From NCBI RefSeq assembly GCF_018278905.1, contig NZ_CP046600.1:4402001-4466000 (forward strand): 64,000 nucleotides of DNA. Direction: 5' to 3'. How positions within the stretch are numbered: position 1 is the stretch's first letter; every line of letters starts with the position of its first letter. Made by a program: the position numbers and the translations under genes. Shown here piece after piece: positions 48,611 through 56,513 of the stretch. Under the pieces are notes generated by a model. It worked only from the letters and a program-made list of their open reading frames with translations. It made no database searches and was not told where the DNA came from. This DNA is from Mycobacterium spongiae. GTDB taxonomy: Bacteria > Actinomycetota > Actinomycetes > Mycobacteriales > Mycobacteriaceae.

Positions 48611-50061
48611 CTGGCGATTTGCGATTCGACGTCGGCGATCTTGGGAACCGAGGTGAACACCGCGACATGGCCCCGCCCGGATTCGCTGTCCGGTTGGACC
48701 TTCGCCAAGTAACTGCGTCCGTCAATCTCGATGGCGACATCGTCGAAGGGAGCAAGCGCCAGCTCAGTATCGACGCGCACCGCCCGCCCCGACAACGCCA
48801 GCACCCGCGCAGCATGCGGCTTGTCGAGTTTGGAATTCACGATCAAAGCGATCGTCGCTGACGGCGGTGGGACGAGTTCCTGCAAATCATGACCCTGGGT
48901 AGCCAGCTCCGACGGCGGCTCCTCGCCCCCACGCATGCCCAAGAGCTCAACAATCTGAACGTGACCACTGCTGCCCTTGAAATGCACGTCGCGAGGCTCC
49001 CCCAGCACCGCATCAGCACCCAGAGCCCTCGCCGTGGTCTCCGAAATCAGGATCTGACCCCCCACAGTCTGACTCTCAATACGAGCCGTCAAATTCACAT
49101 GCGAACCCACCGCAGCGTATTTCTGCCGAGTCGACGAGCCGATCGTGCCGACCACCGCCTCACCGGTGTGGATACCAATACCGATCTCCAAGGTCGGCAA
49201 TCCCAACTCCCGGTTTCGCTCGTTGAGCTCAGCCATCGCCATCTGCAGCTCCAGAGCCGCTCGCGCAGCGTGTTCGGGAGCGTGCTCGTCGACCAGCGGC
49301 GCCCCGAACAACACCAGCAACCCATCCCCCAGAATCTCGTTAATCGTGCCATTGCGAGCCAAAATCACCGACGAAGCCTGCTCAAAATACCGATTAAGAA
49401 CCGCTACAGACGTCTCGGGCTCATGCTCCCCAACCAACCGAGAGAACCCTCTAATATCTGCCATCAGTATCGTCACCACTCGCCGCTCACTTCGCCCCTC
49501 ACCCTCAGGAGAAGAAAGCAAAACCCTCTTAACCTCTTCACTCACATACCGGCCAAAAGTCTTCTCAATAAACCGATTACGCTCCTCAAGACTCATCGCC
49601 CGCTCCGCCGCATCCGAACCAGCACGAAGCTCCCGAACCAACGAAACAGCCTTGGCGATCGTGACCTTAAGGTCCTTCGCATCAAACGGCTTCACCTGAA
49701 AATCAAAAGCACCATGCATCATCGCCGCACGAATGTTGCTCAGATCACCATAAGCCGTAACCACAATCACCTTGAGTGGCCGATTCAAACCCTGCACACG
49801 CTCCAACAACTCAAGCCCATGCATCTCCGGCATATTCAAATCAGTGATCAAAACCTCAACGTCACTGTGCTCCTGTAGACTCGCCAGCGCCAACTCCGGA
49901 TTCGTGAAAAACGTCAGCTCAAGCTGACCGGAGCGAATCTCACGGCGAAATCGCAACCGGAACATCGTCTCGACATCCGGCTCATCATCGACCACGACAA
50001 GCCGAATCGCCGGAGCATCCGACCAGATGGCTAGCACCTCTTCCTGCCGCCTATTTCCCAT
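48607..50061 (-). CDS. Response regulator fused to a class III adenylyl/guanylyl cyclase
   Basis: 484 residues. REC domain (20-135): acidic pair Asp25-Asp26 in VVVDDEPD, phosphoacceptor Asp74 in LITDLNMPEM, and Lys124 in QVKPFDAKD. A helical linker precedes the class III catalytic domain (190-375): metal Asp202 in ILMADIRGFS and Asp246 in NEILGDGLLVLFG, and KYAAVGSHVNLTARIES. The positions that select adenine in adenylyl cyclases (Lys, Asp) are Glu242 and Ser320 here, so guanylyl or other specificity is possible. A C-terminal domain of about 100 residues (380-480) is unidentified. Codon use between about 49.4 and 50.0 kb is richer in A/T third positions than the neighbours. Confidence 0.88.
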   Translation of the reverse strand: MGNRRQEEVLAIWSDAPAIRLVVVDDEPDVETMFRLRFRREIRSGQLELTFFTNPELALASLQEHSDVEVLITDLNMPEMHGLELLERVQGLNRPLKVIVVTAYGDLSNIRAAMMHGAFDFQVKPFDAKDLKVTIAKAVSLVRELRAGSDAAERAMSLEERNRFIEKTFGRYVSEEVKRVLLSSPEGEGRSERRVVTILMADIRGFSRLVGEHEPETSVAVLNRYFEQASSVILARNGTINEILGDGLLVLFGAPLVDEHAPEHAARAALELQMAMAELNERNRELGLPTLEIGIGIHTGEAVVGTIGSSTRQKYAAVGSHVNLTARIESQTVGGQILISETTARALGADAVLGEPRDVHFKGSSGHVQIVELLGMRGGEEPPSELATQGHDLQELVPPPSATIALIVNSKLDKPHAARVLALSGRAVRVDTELALAPFDDVAIEIDGRSYLAKVQPDSESGRGHVAVFTSVPKIADVESQIAR

Positions 50062-50201
50062 CGTCCCTCACTGACCCGGGCCCCTGCCGACCCATCGTAG
50101 GCTAGCCCGAAACCCCCCCGTCGAGCAGCCAAATCCACCCGCCCACAACCCAATCTCGCCACCAACACACCCGCAACAGCCACCCCCACCCACACCCACG
50201 A

Positions 50202-51146
50202 TCAACGCCCCCACGGTCGACCCTTAGGAACCTCCACCACCACCTCAGTCCCCTCCCCAACCCGAGAACCAATCCGCAACGAACCTCGATGCTCCACCTC
50301 AACAATCTCCCGACTAATCGAAAGACCAAGACCCGTCCCCTCTCCGGGGAGCTTCGTCGTAAAAAACGGCTCGACGACGCGAGCGAGGTCGGCCTCCGCT
50401 ATTCCCATTCCGTTGTCTTTCACCGCTATCTCTACGGAGTCTCCGCGGTCCTTGGTTGTCACCGTGATTGCCGGCGCGTAGTCGGCCACCTTCTGGCTCA
50501 ATGCTGCCTCCCTCGTCGCGTGAAGGGCGTTGCTCACCAAGTTCAGAACGACGCGGCCCAGCGCGCGTGGGTCCAAGACCACGGCTTCTAGAGTCGGGTC
50601 GTACTCCGTTTTCACCGATACGCGGAAGCCACGGAATTGGGCTCGGGCACCGTGATAGGCAAGGTTGACATACTCTTGCGTCAGAGCGTTGAGATCGGTC
50701 GGCTCGAACACTGGCTCGCCGGTGCGGGCCTGTTGGAGCACACTCTCCACTATGCCAGTAGCTTTCCTGCCGTGGTCGGCAACCTTACCGGCCACCTCGA
50801 TAATCTCGCCCAGCATGTCGTCGATAGTTTCAGCTGTCTGAGCACCCATGCCCTCCGGTGCCGATTTGACGACCTCACCGAGCTCAGCTGCCAAGTCCCT
50901 AAGCAGGTCACCAAAATTGATGACGAAGTTCAAGGGATTACGCAGCTCGTGAACGATACCCGCCATCAGTGCGCCGAGGGAGGCCAACTTCTCTTGCGCC
51001 ACGAGCTGCTGTTCGAGTACGGCCCCACGATCGATCTGCGCTTCGAGACGATCAGCCACCGTCGCTTGCGATTTCGCGGCAACGGGCTGCGGGTGGACGT
51101 GCGCGCGATCATCGGACACATCCGCTGCGCCTTCTTCGTCGTTCAC
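50202..51146 (-). CDS. Soluble sensor histidine kinase
   Basis: 314 residues, no membrane helices. A coiled coil (ADRLEAQIDRGAVLEQQLVA) precedes the DHp region with phosphoacceptor His66 in AGIVHELRNPLNFVINFGDL. The ATPase domain has N box NLVSNALHA (Asn206), G1 KDNGMGIA, F box FFTTKLPGEG and G2 TGLGLS. The HExxNPLNF core matches that of the lone C-terminal domain of the two membrane proteins at 51466 and 58299. It sits between the membrane kinase and the response-regulator cyclase on the same strand, and is likely the direct kinase of that regulator. About 140 bp of poor coding sequence separates it from the cyclase gene. Confidence 0.87.
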   Translation of the reverse strand: MNDEEGAADVSDDRAHVHPQPVAAKSQATVADRLEAQIDRGAVLEQQLVAQEKLASLGALMAGIVHELRNPLNFVINFGDLLRDLAAELGEVVKSAPEGMGAQTAETIDDMLGEIIEVAGKVADHGRKATGIVESVLQQARTGEPVFEPTDLNALTQEYVNLAYHGARAQFRGFRVSVKTEYDPTLEAVVLDPRALGRVVLNLVSNALHATREAALSQKVADYAPAITVTTKDRGDSVEIAVKDNGMGIAEADLARVVEPFFTTKLPGEGTGLGLSISREIVEVEHRGSLRIGSRVGEGTEVVVEVPKGRPWGR

Positions 51147-51465
51147 GTCGCTTTCCCTTCAGGACACCTTGCGATGCTTGCCAGGTCATGGAAGCTTGTC
51201 ATGAGCCACTGGTGCAAAATTGGCGATTGGAGCTTGGCGGTCTGGGTGCCGATGGTGCCTAGTGCGAGTTCGCGGTGCCGACTCGACGCGTTGGCGCCGG
51301 CGGCGGTGCACGCAGGCACGATTTGCTGCTTGGCCACGCAGTCCAACTTCGGGCGTACCCCTGCGCGAGGGCACGTGGCGAAACGGTTCCACGTTGCCCG
51401 GACGGCCGATGTCGAAATTGTCGATAACCGGGGCTCCACAGAAATCCACCGAAAACCTGTTCCCG
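51147..51465. other. Intergenic stretch between kinase genes
   Basis: About 320 bp. Short minus-strand frames exist but none has a convincing start or family resemblance. It may contain the promoter of the soluble kinase gene. Confidence 0.4.
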
Positions 51466-53868
51466 TCAATGGACTAGCCGTTCGCGCCGCTGCTCACTAG
51501 CTCGACCGTGGGAACTCAGGTCGTCGTTGCTGGCCGACCATCGGAGAGAGTCGAGCTGACCACTGATGTCCCGGCTGAGCTGATGAGTTCGCCCCGCCGC
51601 CTGGTATAGGTCGCATTCGCCGCGGTACAGCGTTCGATCAACGTCATATTCAGAAAAACTGTCCAGAATCGCGTGAGCGAAGTTCTGAATGAAGTTGAGC
51701 GGATTTGCCACCTCGTGCAGGACTCCATTACTCACCCGGCCCAGGGCTGCTGCGGTTTCGGCCTTCGAGGTTTCGATTCGTTCCTGCCGTAATTTTTGTA
51801 GCAATGACCGCGAACGGCGCATTTTCTCCAACGCCAACGAAAACGTATTCGGTATCAGCACGAGAGCCGCCAATACCGCCAACAACAGCACGGATCCTGC
51901 CGCTAGCAGCGACGGGTCCAAAGTAATGGGCTCGAGTGCAAACGGGTCAATCGCAACCAATCCCACGAACGCGATGATTGCTGTCGGCACGGCCACCTCA
52001 AGCGAAAGCCGCAGACCAGCGAATCCGTAACCGACTGCGAACGCGATCACAAGCATCCCTATCGGCGGGTAATCGTTCCGCAGCGCGCTTATCAGCGGGA
52101 AATCAACCGTCCCCCGGGTAACCGCGAGTACAATGGCTCCCACGCCCACCGAATAGCTCACTACCCGCGATGCGATGCCGAACCGTGCCCGCGGGTTCTT
52201 TTCGAACCACGCCCAGCTCGCTACCGACACGGCCACCAGAATCGCCAGAATCACAATCCAAATCTTTTGACCGTATGCGAGCCCGAACCCCACGATTGTC
52301 AGCGTGAGTATCGTGAGCACGGTTGCTACGCGATATCGATCCGTACAGTATGTTTCGCGGGTCACAAGACTGTCGGGAAACTCTGCCGGTGTGACCGCCG
52401 GGCTCGGAGCATGTTGGAGTGTTTCGGCAGGCTTCGATCGGCTCGGTTCAGCGGTGGATACGGCAACCGGCAATGTGGCGGTAGCCACTGCCCCCCCATG
52501 GCCCGTCACGGGTTCCAGCCTGAGGTCACCACCGAGCTCGGCCAGAGTCGAACTGGCCGTCAACAAACCCAACCCCGCGCGCCCGCTGGTGGGAGGTTTC
52601 GTGGTGAAAAAGGGCTCGAAATAGGCTTCCACTTTGCTCGGATCGACTCCGATCCCGTTGTCGATCACCTCGATCTCGACATCACTGCCGGAAACCCGTC
52701 CCCGCACGCACACACGGCCGTGAAATTCGTCATCGGATCGTCCGGCCATTTCTTGAACCGAATCAGTGGCATTGGTGATCAAGTTTTGCAGCATCTCCGC
52801 GAGCGCGCCGTACCGACCCACCACCAGCGTCGACGCCAGATCACCGACCTCAGTAACGATTGCAACCCGCGCTGACCCCACCACGTTGAACCCGGCCGCA
52901 AGCACCTGAGCCTGCTCCTGAATCAACGAACCGACGTCGACCAGCTCATCGGCGACGGGGCCATCCCGGTCAATATCAAAGCGTGTCATCGTCTGAGCAA
53001 CCGCGCAAGCACGGGCACTATGGCGCTGAATTGTCTCCCACCCTATTTCGAGGTCCTCGACGAAGTCCCTGGGTTCGCCTTCACGCTCCGTTTGAGCCAA
53101 CTGCCCAGCAAATCGGGAGGCCCGCTCGGCGATGTCTTTGAGTTCCACCAGCATAGGCCCGATCTCATGTCCCAGCGCCGCGGTTCTGCGGCCAGTCTCC
53201 GCAAGGCGATACTGCGAGTTCAGCCGGTCAGCGGCATTCTCTTCAAAACTTGACACGACCGTGAACTCTTCTGCCGCCCGATACTGCCGATCGATAGCCC
53301 ACACCGCCGCGACCCCGGCACCGCCCACCAACGCCGTAGCGACGATACTGACCGCAGGCGGCCCGAAAGCGTTGGGCGCGACGACGGGGACAAAGAAGCT
53401 CAAGAAATAGACACCAATGTTGACAAGTGCGTAGATAACAGCGATTCGTTTCCCAAGCAACAACCACACGGCCGCCACAATGAAAATCACATGGAGCCCG
53501 GAAATTGCGGCTTGGACGTCTGTGAAAATAACGAAAGACACCCATAGGATCGCGGTTTCAAAGCCAATACAGATGTGCGCCGCGAGCCGATACCTCGTCT
53601 TCCACGAACGGCGTGCCCAAAACCACGTTGCCACGAGTGCCAAGCACCCAACTAATGCCGGCACCGCGGAGCGATTATGAACTCCGATTTCGCTGGCGGC
53701 GGCGGCGGCCACAAACACGCAGAATAGGATGAAGATCCCCGTAATCCGCCTGAGCCGCGATGCTTCGGCGATTTCAGCCAATAAACCTTGCAGACGCCGA
53801 TCCATCCGAGGATCGAGGTAGTCCGAAGTCAGCCGACCAGGATCGCCAGACCGAGCAGTTTTCGTCAT
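51466..53868 (-). CDS. Membrane sensor kinase with kinase core, second membrane module and lone C-terminal DHp domain
   Basis: 800 residues. N-terminal cytoplasmic segment, 5-6 membrane helices (about 42-195), then a kinase core: His234 in RTAALGHEIGPML, N box LQNLITNATDS (about 360-370), G1 VIDNGIGVD, F/G2 EPFFTTKPPTSGRAGLGLL. A linker follows, then a second set of hydrophobic helices (about 515-680) and a coiled coil leading to a second DHp-like motif, GVLHEVANPLNFIQNF (His718), with no ATPase domain after it. The second motif resembles the DHp of the soluble kinase downstream. A close paralogue is at 58299-60707. Probably senses an envelope or membrane signal. Confidence 0.8.
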   Translation of the reverse strand: MTKTARSGDPGRLTSDYLDPRMDRRLQGLLAEIAEASRLRRITGIFILFCVFVAAAAASEIGVHNRSAVPALVGCLALVATWFWARRSWKTRYRLAAHICIGFETAILWVSFVIFTDVQAAISGLHVIFIVAAVWLLLGKRIAVIYALVNIGVYFLSFFVPVVAPNAFGPPAVSIVATALVGGAGVAAVWAIDRQYRAAEEFTVVSSFEENAADRLNSQYRLAETGRRTAALGHEIGPMLVELKDIAERASRFAGQLAQTEREGEPRDFVEDLEIGWETIQRHSARACAVAQTMTRFDIDRDGPVADELVDVGSLIQEQAQVLAAGFNVVGSARVAIVTEVGDLASTLVVGRYGALAEMLQNLITNATDSVQEMAGRSDDEFHGRVCVRGRVSGSDVEIEVIDNGIGVDPSKVEAYFEPFFTTKPPTSGRAGLGLLTASSTLAELGGDLRLEPVTGHGGAVATATLPVAVSTAEPSRSKPAETLQHAPSPAVTPAEFPDSLVTRETYCTDRYRVATVLTILTLTIVGFGLAYGQKIWIVILAILVAVSVASWAWFEKNPRARFGIASRVVSYSVGVGAIVLAVTRGTVDFPLISALRNDYPPIGMLVIAFAVGYGFAGLRLSLEVAVPTAIIAFVGLVAIDPFALEPITLDPSLLAAGSVLLLAVLAALVLIPNTFSLALEKMRRSRSLLQKLRQERIETSKAETAAALGRVSNGVLHEVANPLNFIQNFAHAILDSFSEYDVDRTLYRGECDLYQAAGRTHQLSRDISGQLDSLRWSASNDDLSSHGRASEQRRERLVH
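51880..52130 (-). repeat. Near-identical tract shared by the two membrane kinases (copy A)
   Basis: Encodes residues 577-669 of the kinase at 51466; the protein segment is identical over 93 residues to that at 58700-58950 and the DNA differs at only a few positions, much less than in the rest of the two genes. Recent conversion or duplication is implied. Confidence 0.8.
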
Positions 53869-54014
53869 AGGACGTCGCTCTCCCCAGACAAAGTCGAAAG
53901 CCCACCGGCAAACCTACGACTCATTGATTTCCAGTGACGCACACTACTCTGGAATTCGTCAAGCCAGCTCAGGCGCGGCTAAATCGTCTTGAGATCGCCG
54001 GATAGGGCAACCGG

Positions 54015-54284
54015 TCAATCTGAATGAGGCTCCATCCGGCGTTCGGGGGATGTCGGTGTACCGGCTACCGCTTTCGCCTGCCCGGCCGCCATCGCCGCCG
54101 CAGCCGCACCCTGCCAGGAGTCACCGGCCAACCCCGAGATCACCGACGAGAACGACGACGCCGCTGCCCCCAATTCCGATGCCAACCCGTTCCAAGCCGC
54201 AGCGGCGTTGAGCAGCGGCACCGACCCCGGACTTGCAAACATCCGCAACGAATTGATCTCCGGCGGCAACACCGAGTAGTTCAT
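54015..54284 (-). pseudogene. PPE gene truncated to its first third
   Basis: Starts at the ATG at 54284 with GGAGGAG upstream. [20 protein letters not shown] carries the PPE signature, and [16 protein letters not shown] is the normal next part, but the frame ends after 89 residues with unrelated sequence ([14 protein letters not shown]). A full PPE domain has about 180 residues. It lies 147 bp after the membrane kinase start and is transcribed towards it. Confidence 0.72.
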
Positions 54285-54374
54285 GACGCTCCTCCATTTT
54301 CGTGAGTGCACGTACCAGGTTCCTGCCGGAGATGTCCAGACCGCCCGCAGTGCGTGCTACCGTCTACTGTTTAT

Positions 54375-54384
54375 ATCAGTACAT
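54375..54384 (+). promoter_or_regulatory. RTCAGTACAY site between truncated PPE and patatin genes
   Basis: ATCAGTACAT, 91 bp before the PPE start on the opposite strand and 140 bp before the patatin start. It lies in an AT-rich stretch (TTTATATCAGTACATACC) that also fits a promoter. Confidence 0.5.
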
Positions 54385-54514
54385 ACCAGGATTGTCGGCA
54401 GGTACGCTCCTGATTGAGACCCGATCCTTCTTGAGTGTCGCGGAGGAACGACGATGCGTAAGGCGAGCCAGGTTGTAGCCCCTCGATGTGCTGGCCAGGT
54501 GATCCCGCAACCGT

Positions 54515-56320
54515 GTGGCTCCGCGTGCTGGGAATCAAAGCATCGCAACGGGATACGATGAGCCGCGCCTCGTGAGCACTCGACCGCGACAGCCGGAACA
54601 ACCTGCGGCTGATAAGCGAGCCGTGCTTCGTAGAGTTCCGATGCTCGTTGGTGTCGCTGACAAACAGCTCGATCAACTCTTGACCGCCATAGATCGCCAC
54701 CACGTCCCGGCCGACGAGTGGCTCTTTCACGTCGGTGACCCATCGGATGCCATCTATATCGTTGACTCGGGGAGGTTCGCGGCCGTTGGTGCCGACGGAC
54801 AGATAATTCGCGTGATGGCGTCCGGTGACTCGATCGGGGATTTGGGCGTCATCGCCGGCGCGGCCCGCTCGGCCGGGGTGCGAGCTCTTCGTGACGGCGT
54901 CGTCTGGAAGATCGCGGCTGACACGTTCACCAAGGTGCTCGCGCGGGCTCCACGATTGCAGTCGGCGATGCTGCAAGCGATGGCGGGGATGCTTCAGGAG
55001 TCACGATCTGCCAGCATCTCTCAGCGTCCCCGGGTCATTGGTGTTTTGTCGACCGGGGATACCGCCGCGATCCCGACTGCTGACGCGATCGTGACTCGAC
55101 TGGGCTCCTACGGCCGGGCTGCGGTGGTGGCTCCACCCGTTGACGCCACTGCAGAAGTCCCCAGTTACGCCTATCTTGTCGAAGCATTCAGCGAAGTCCT
55201 TGATCGGGCGGAACGAGACAACGATTGGGTCTTGGTGGTGGCCGACCGAGGCTCCGGCGACAACTGGCGGCGATTCGTCGCGGCGCAAGGCGACCGACTT
55301 GTGGTCCTTGTCGATCAGCCCCGTCCGCCAGACTCGTTCGAACTCGTTTCCCAAGGTCCGGTTCACTTGGTCACGTGCATGGTGGAAGCCGACTCGATTT
55401 GGTGGGATGTCCTGGCGCCGGTCTCGCATCATCGCGCTGATGACGATGGCATGGGCGCACTGGCCCGCAGGATCGCGGGGCGGTCCCTCGGGCTGGTGAT
55501 GGCGGGTGGGGGTGTTCGGGGCCTCGCGCATCTCGGTGTGTACGAAGAGCTCACCCGGGCGGGCATCGTCATAGATCGGTTTGGCGGAACGAGTATCGGT
55601 GCTATCGCCGCTGCGGCCTTCGCGCTGGGAATGAACCCCGAAGCTGCGATAGCCGTGGCATTAGAGTTGACCACGCAGAGCAACCCTTTAGGCGACCTCG
55701 CGGTCCCCGTCGTGGCCCTCACCCGAGGTGGACGCTTCGATCGGCTGCTGGAGAAACTCCTCGGCAATAGCTTGATTGAGCACCTGGAAAAAGAATTCTT
55801 CTGCATATCCGCGGATCTGATATCTGGCGACCAGGTCATCCACCGGCGGGGGCGGGTGGCCGACGCTGTGCGGGCATCGATCTCGATCCCGGGTCTCTTG
55901 CCGCCAGTTCAACGCGGCGACCAGATCCTCGTCGACGGTGCGCTGGTGAACAACCTCCCGGCCGACGTGATGTGCGCCGACCCTGACGGCGAGGTTATCT
56001 GCGTGGATCTACGTCGAAGGTTTGAGCCGTCGACCGGCTTCGATTTGCTGCCGTCAATCCTCCGGCCTCCCGGATTCGTTCGGCGAGTCTTGACCGGCGC
56101 GGATGTCGGTTTGCCGTCGTTGCCGGAGACGTTGCTTCGCAGCATGGATTTCTCGTCCGGCAGCCGGAACCTACATGAGTTTCCCCGAGTTGCCGCTGTC
56201 ATCGAACCCGACGTCACCGAGATCGGAATGTTGAATTTCAAACAGGTTGAAGCCGCGATGGACGCCGGGCGGACCGCAACTCGAATGGCTCTCGACGCAC
56301 ACCCGCGGCTCGGTTGCTGA
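54515..56320 (+). CDS. cNMP-binding-domain patatin-like phospholipase (NTE type)
   Basis: 601 residues with a GTG at 54515; a GTG at 54572 is an alternative. Residues 35-155 form a cNMP-binding domain (LLTAIDRHHVPADEWLFHVG and SIGDLGVIAGAARSAGVRA, where the usual Glu is Asp). Residues 170-310 resemble the linker found in NTE-type proteins. The patatin domain (325-555) has glycine-rich MAGGGVRGLAHLG, nucleophile Ser360 in GGTSIGAIAAAA and Asp474 of the dyad in LVDGALVNNLP. Relatives include M. tuberculosis Rv2565 and Rv3239c-type proteins, likely phospholipases or lysophospholipases. Inference: cNMP switches membrane-lipid turnover. Confidence 0.85.
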   Translation: MAPRAGNQSIATGYDEPRLVSTRPRQPEQPAADKRAVLRRVPMLVGVADKQLDQLLTAIDRHHVPADEWLFHVGDPSDAIYIVDSGRFAAVGADGQIIRVMASGDSIGDLGVIAGAARSAGVRALRDGVVWKIAADTFTKVLARAPRLQSAMLQAMAGMLQESRSASISQRPRVIGVLSTGDTAAIPTADAIVTRLGSYGRAAVVAPPVDATAEVPSYAYLVEAFSEVLDRAERDNDWVLVVADRGSGDNWRRFVAAQGDRLVVLVDQPRPPDSFELVSQGPVHLVTCMVEADSIWWDVLAPVSHHRADDDGMGALARRIAGRSLGLVMAGGGVRGLAHLGVYEELTRAGIVIDRFGGTSIGAIAAAAFALGMNPEAAIAVALELTTQSNPLGDLAVPVVALTRGGRFDRLLEKLLGNSLIEHLEKEFFCISADLISGDQVIHRRGRVADAVRASISIPGLLPPVQRGDQILVDGALVNNLPADVMCADPDGEVICVDLRRRFEPSTGFDLLPSILRPPGFVRRVLTGADVGLPSLPETLLRSMDFSSGSRNLHEFPRVAAVIEPDVTEIGMLNFKQVEAAMDAGRTATRMALDAHPRLGC

Positions 56321-56513
56321 GCGCGGGGCCACAGGATCAGTGTCCGGCTCAATGTTGTCGTGACGAGAAGCGTTGTACGCGAGCAGCCCCCGGGTCGGGG
56401 GTCCATAGACCGTGCGGCAGGTGAGCGCTACACCGCCGCGGACCAAATTCTGTGAACGCCGAACCGAACCCTTCCTCAACTCCGGGTGGGTTCGTGCTAG
56501 GTTTCTGATAGTG

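Noticed and set aside
51143..51469. Small gene between the two kinase genes on the minus strand
   Set aside because: It overlaps both neighbours and has a random composition rich in Arg/Ala without motif or ribosome site.
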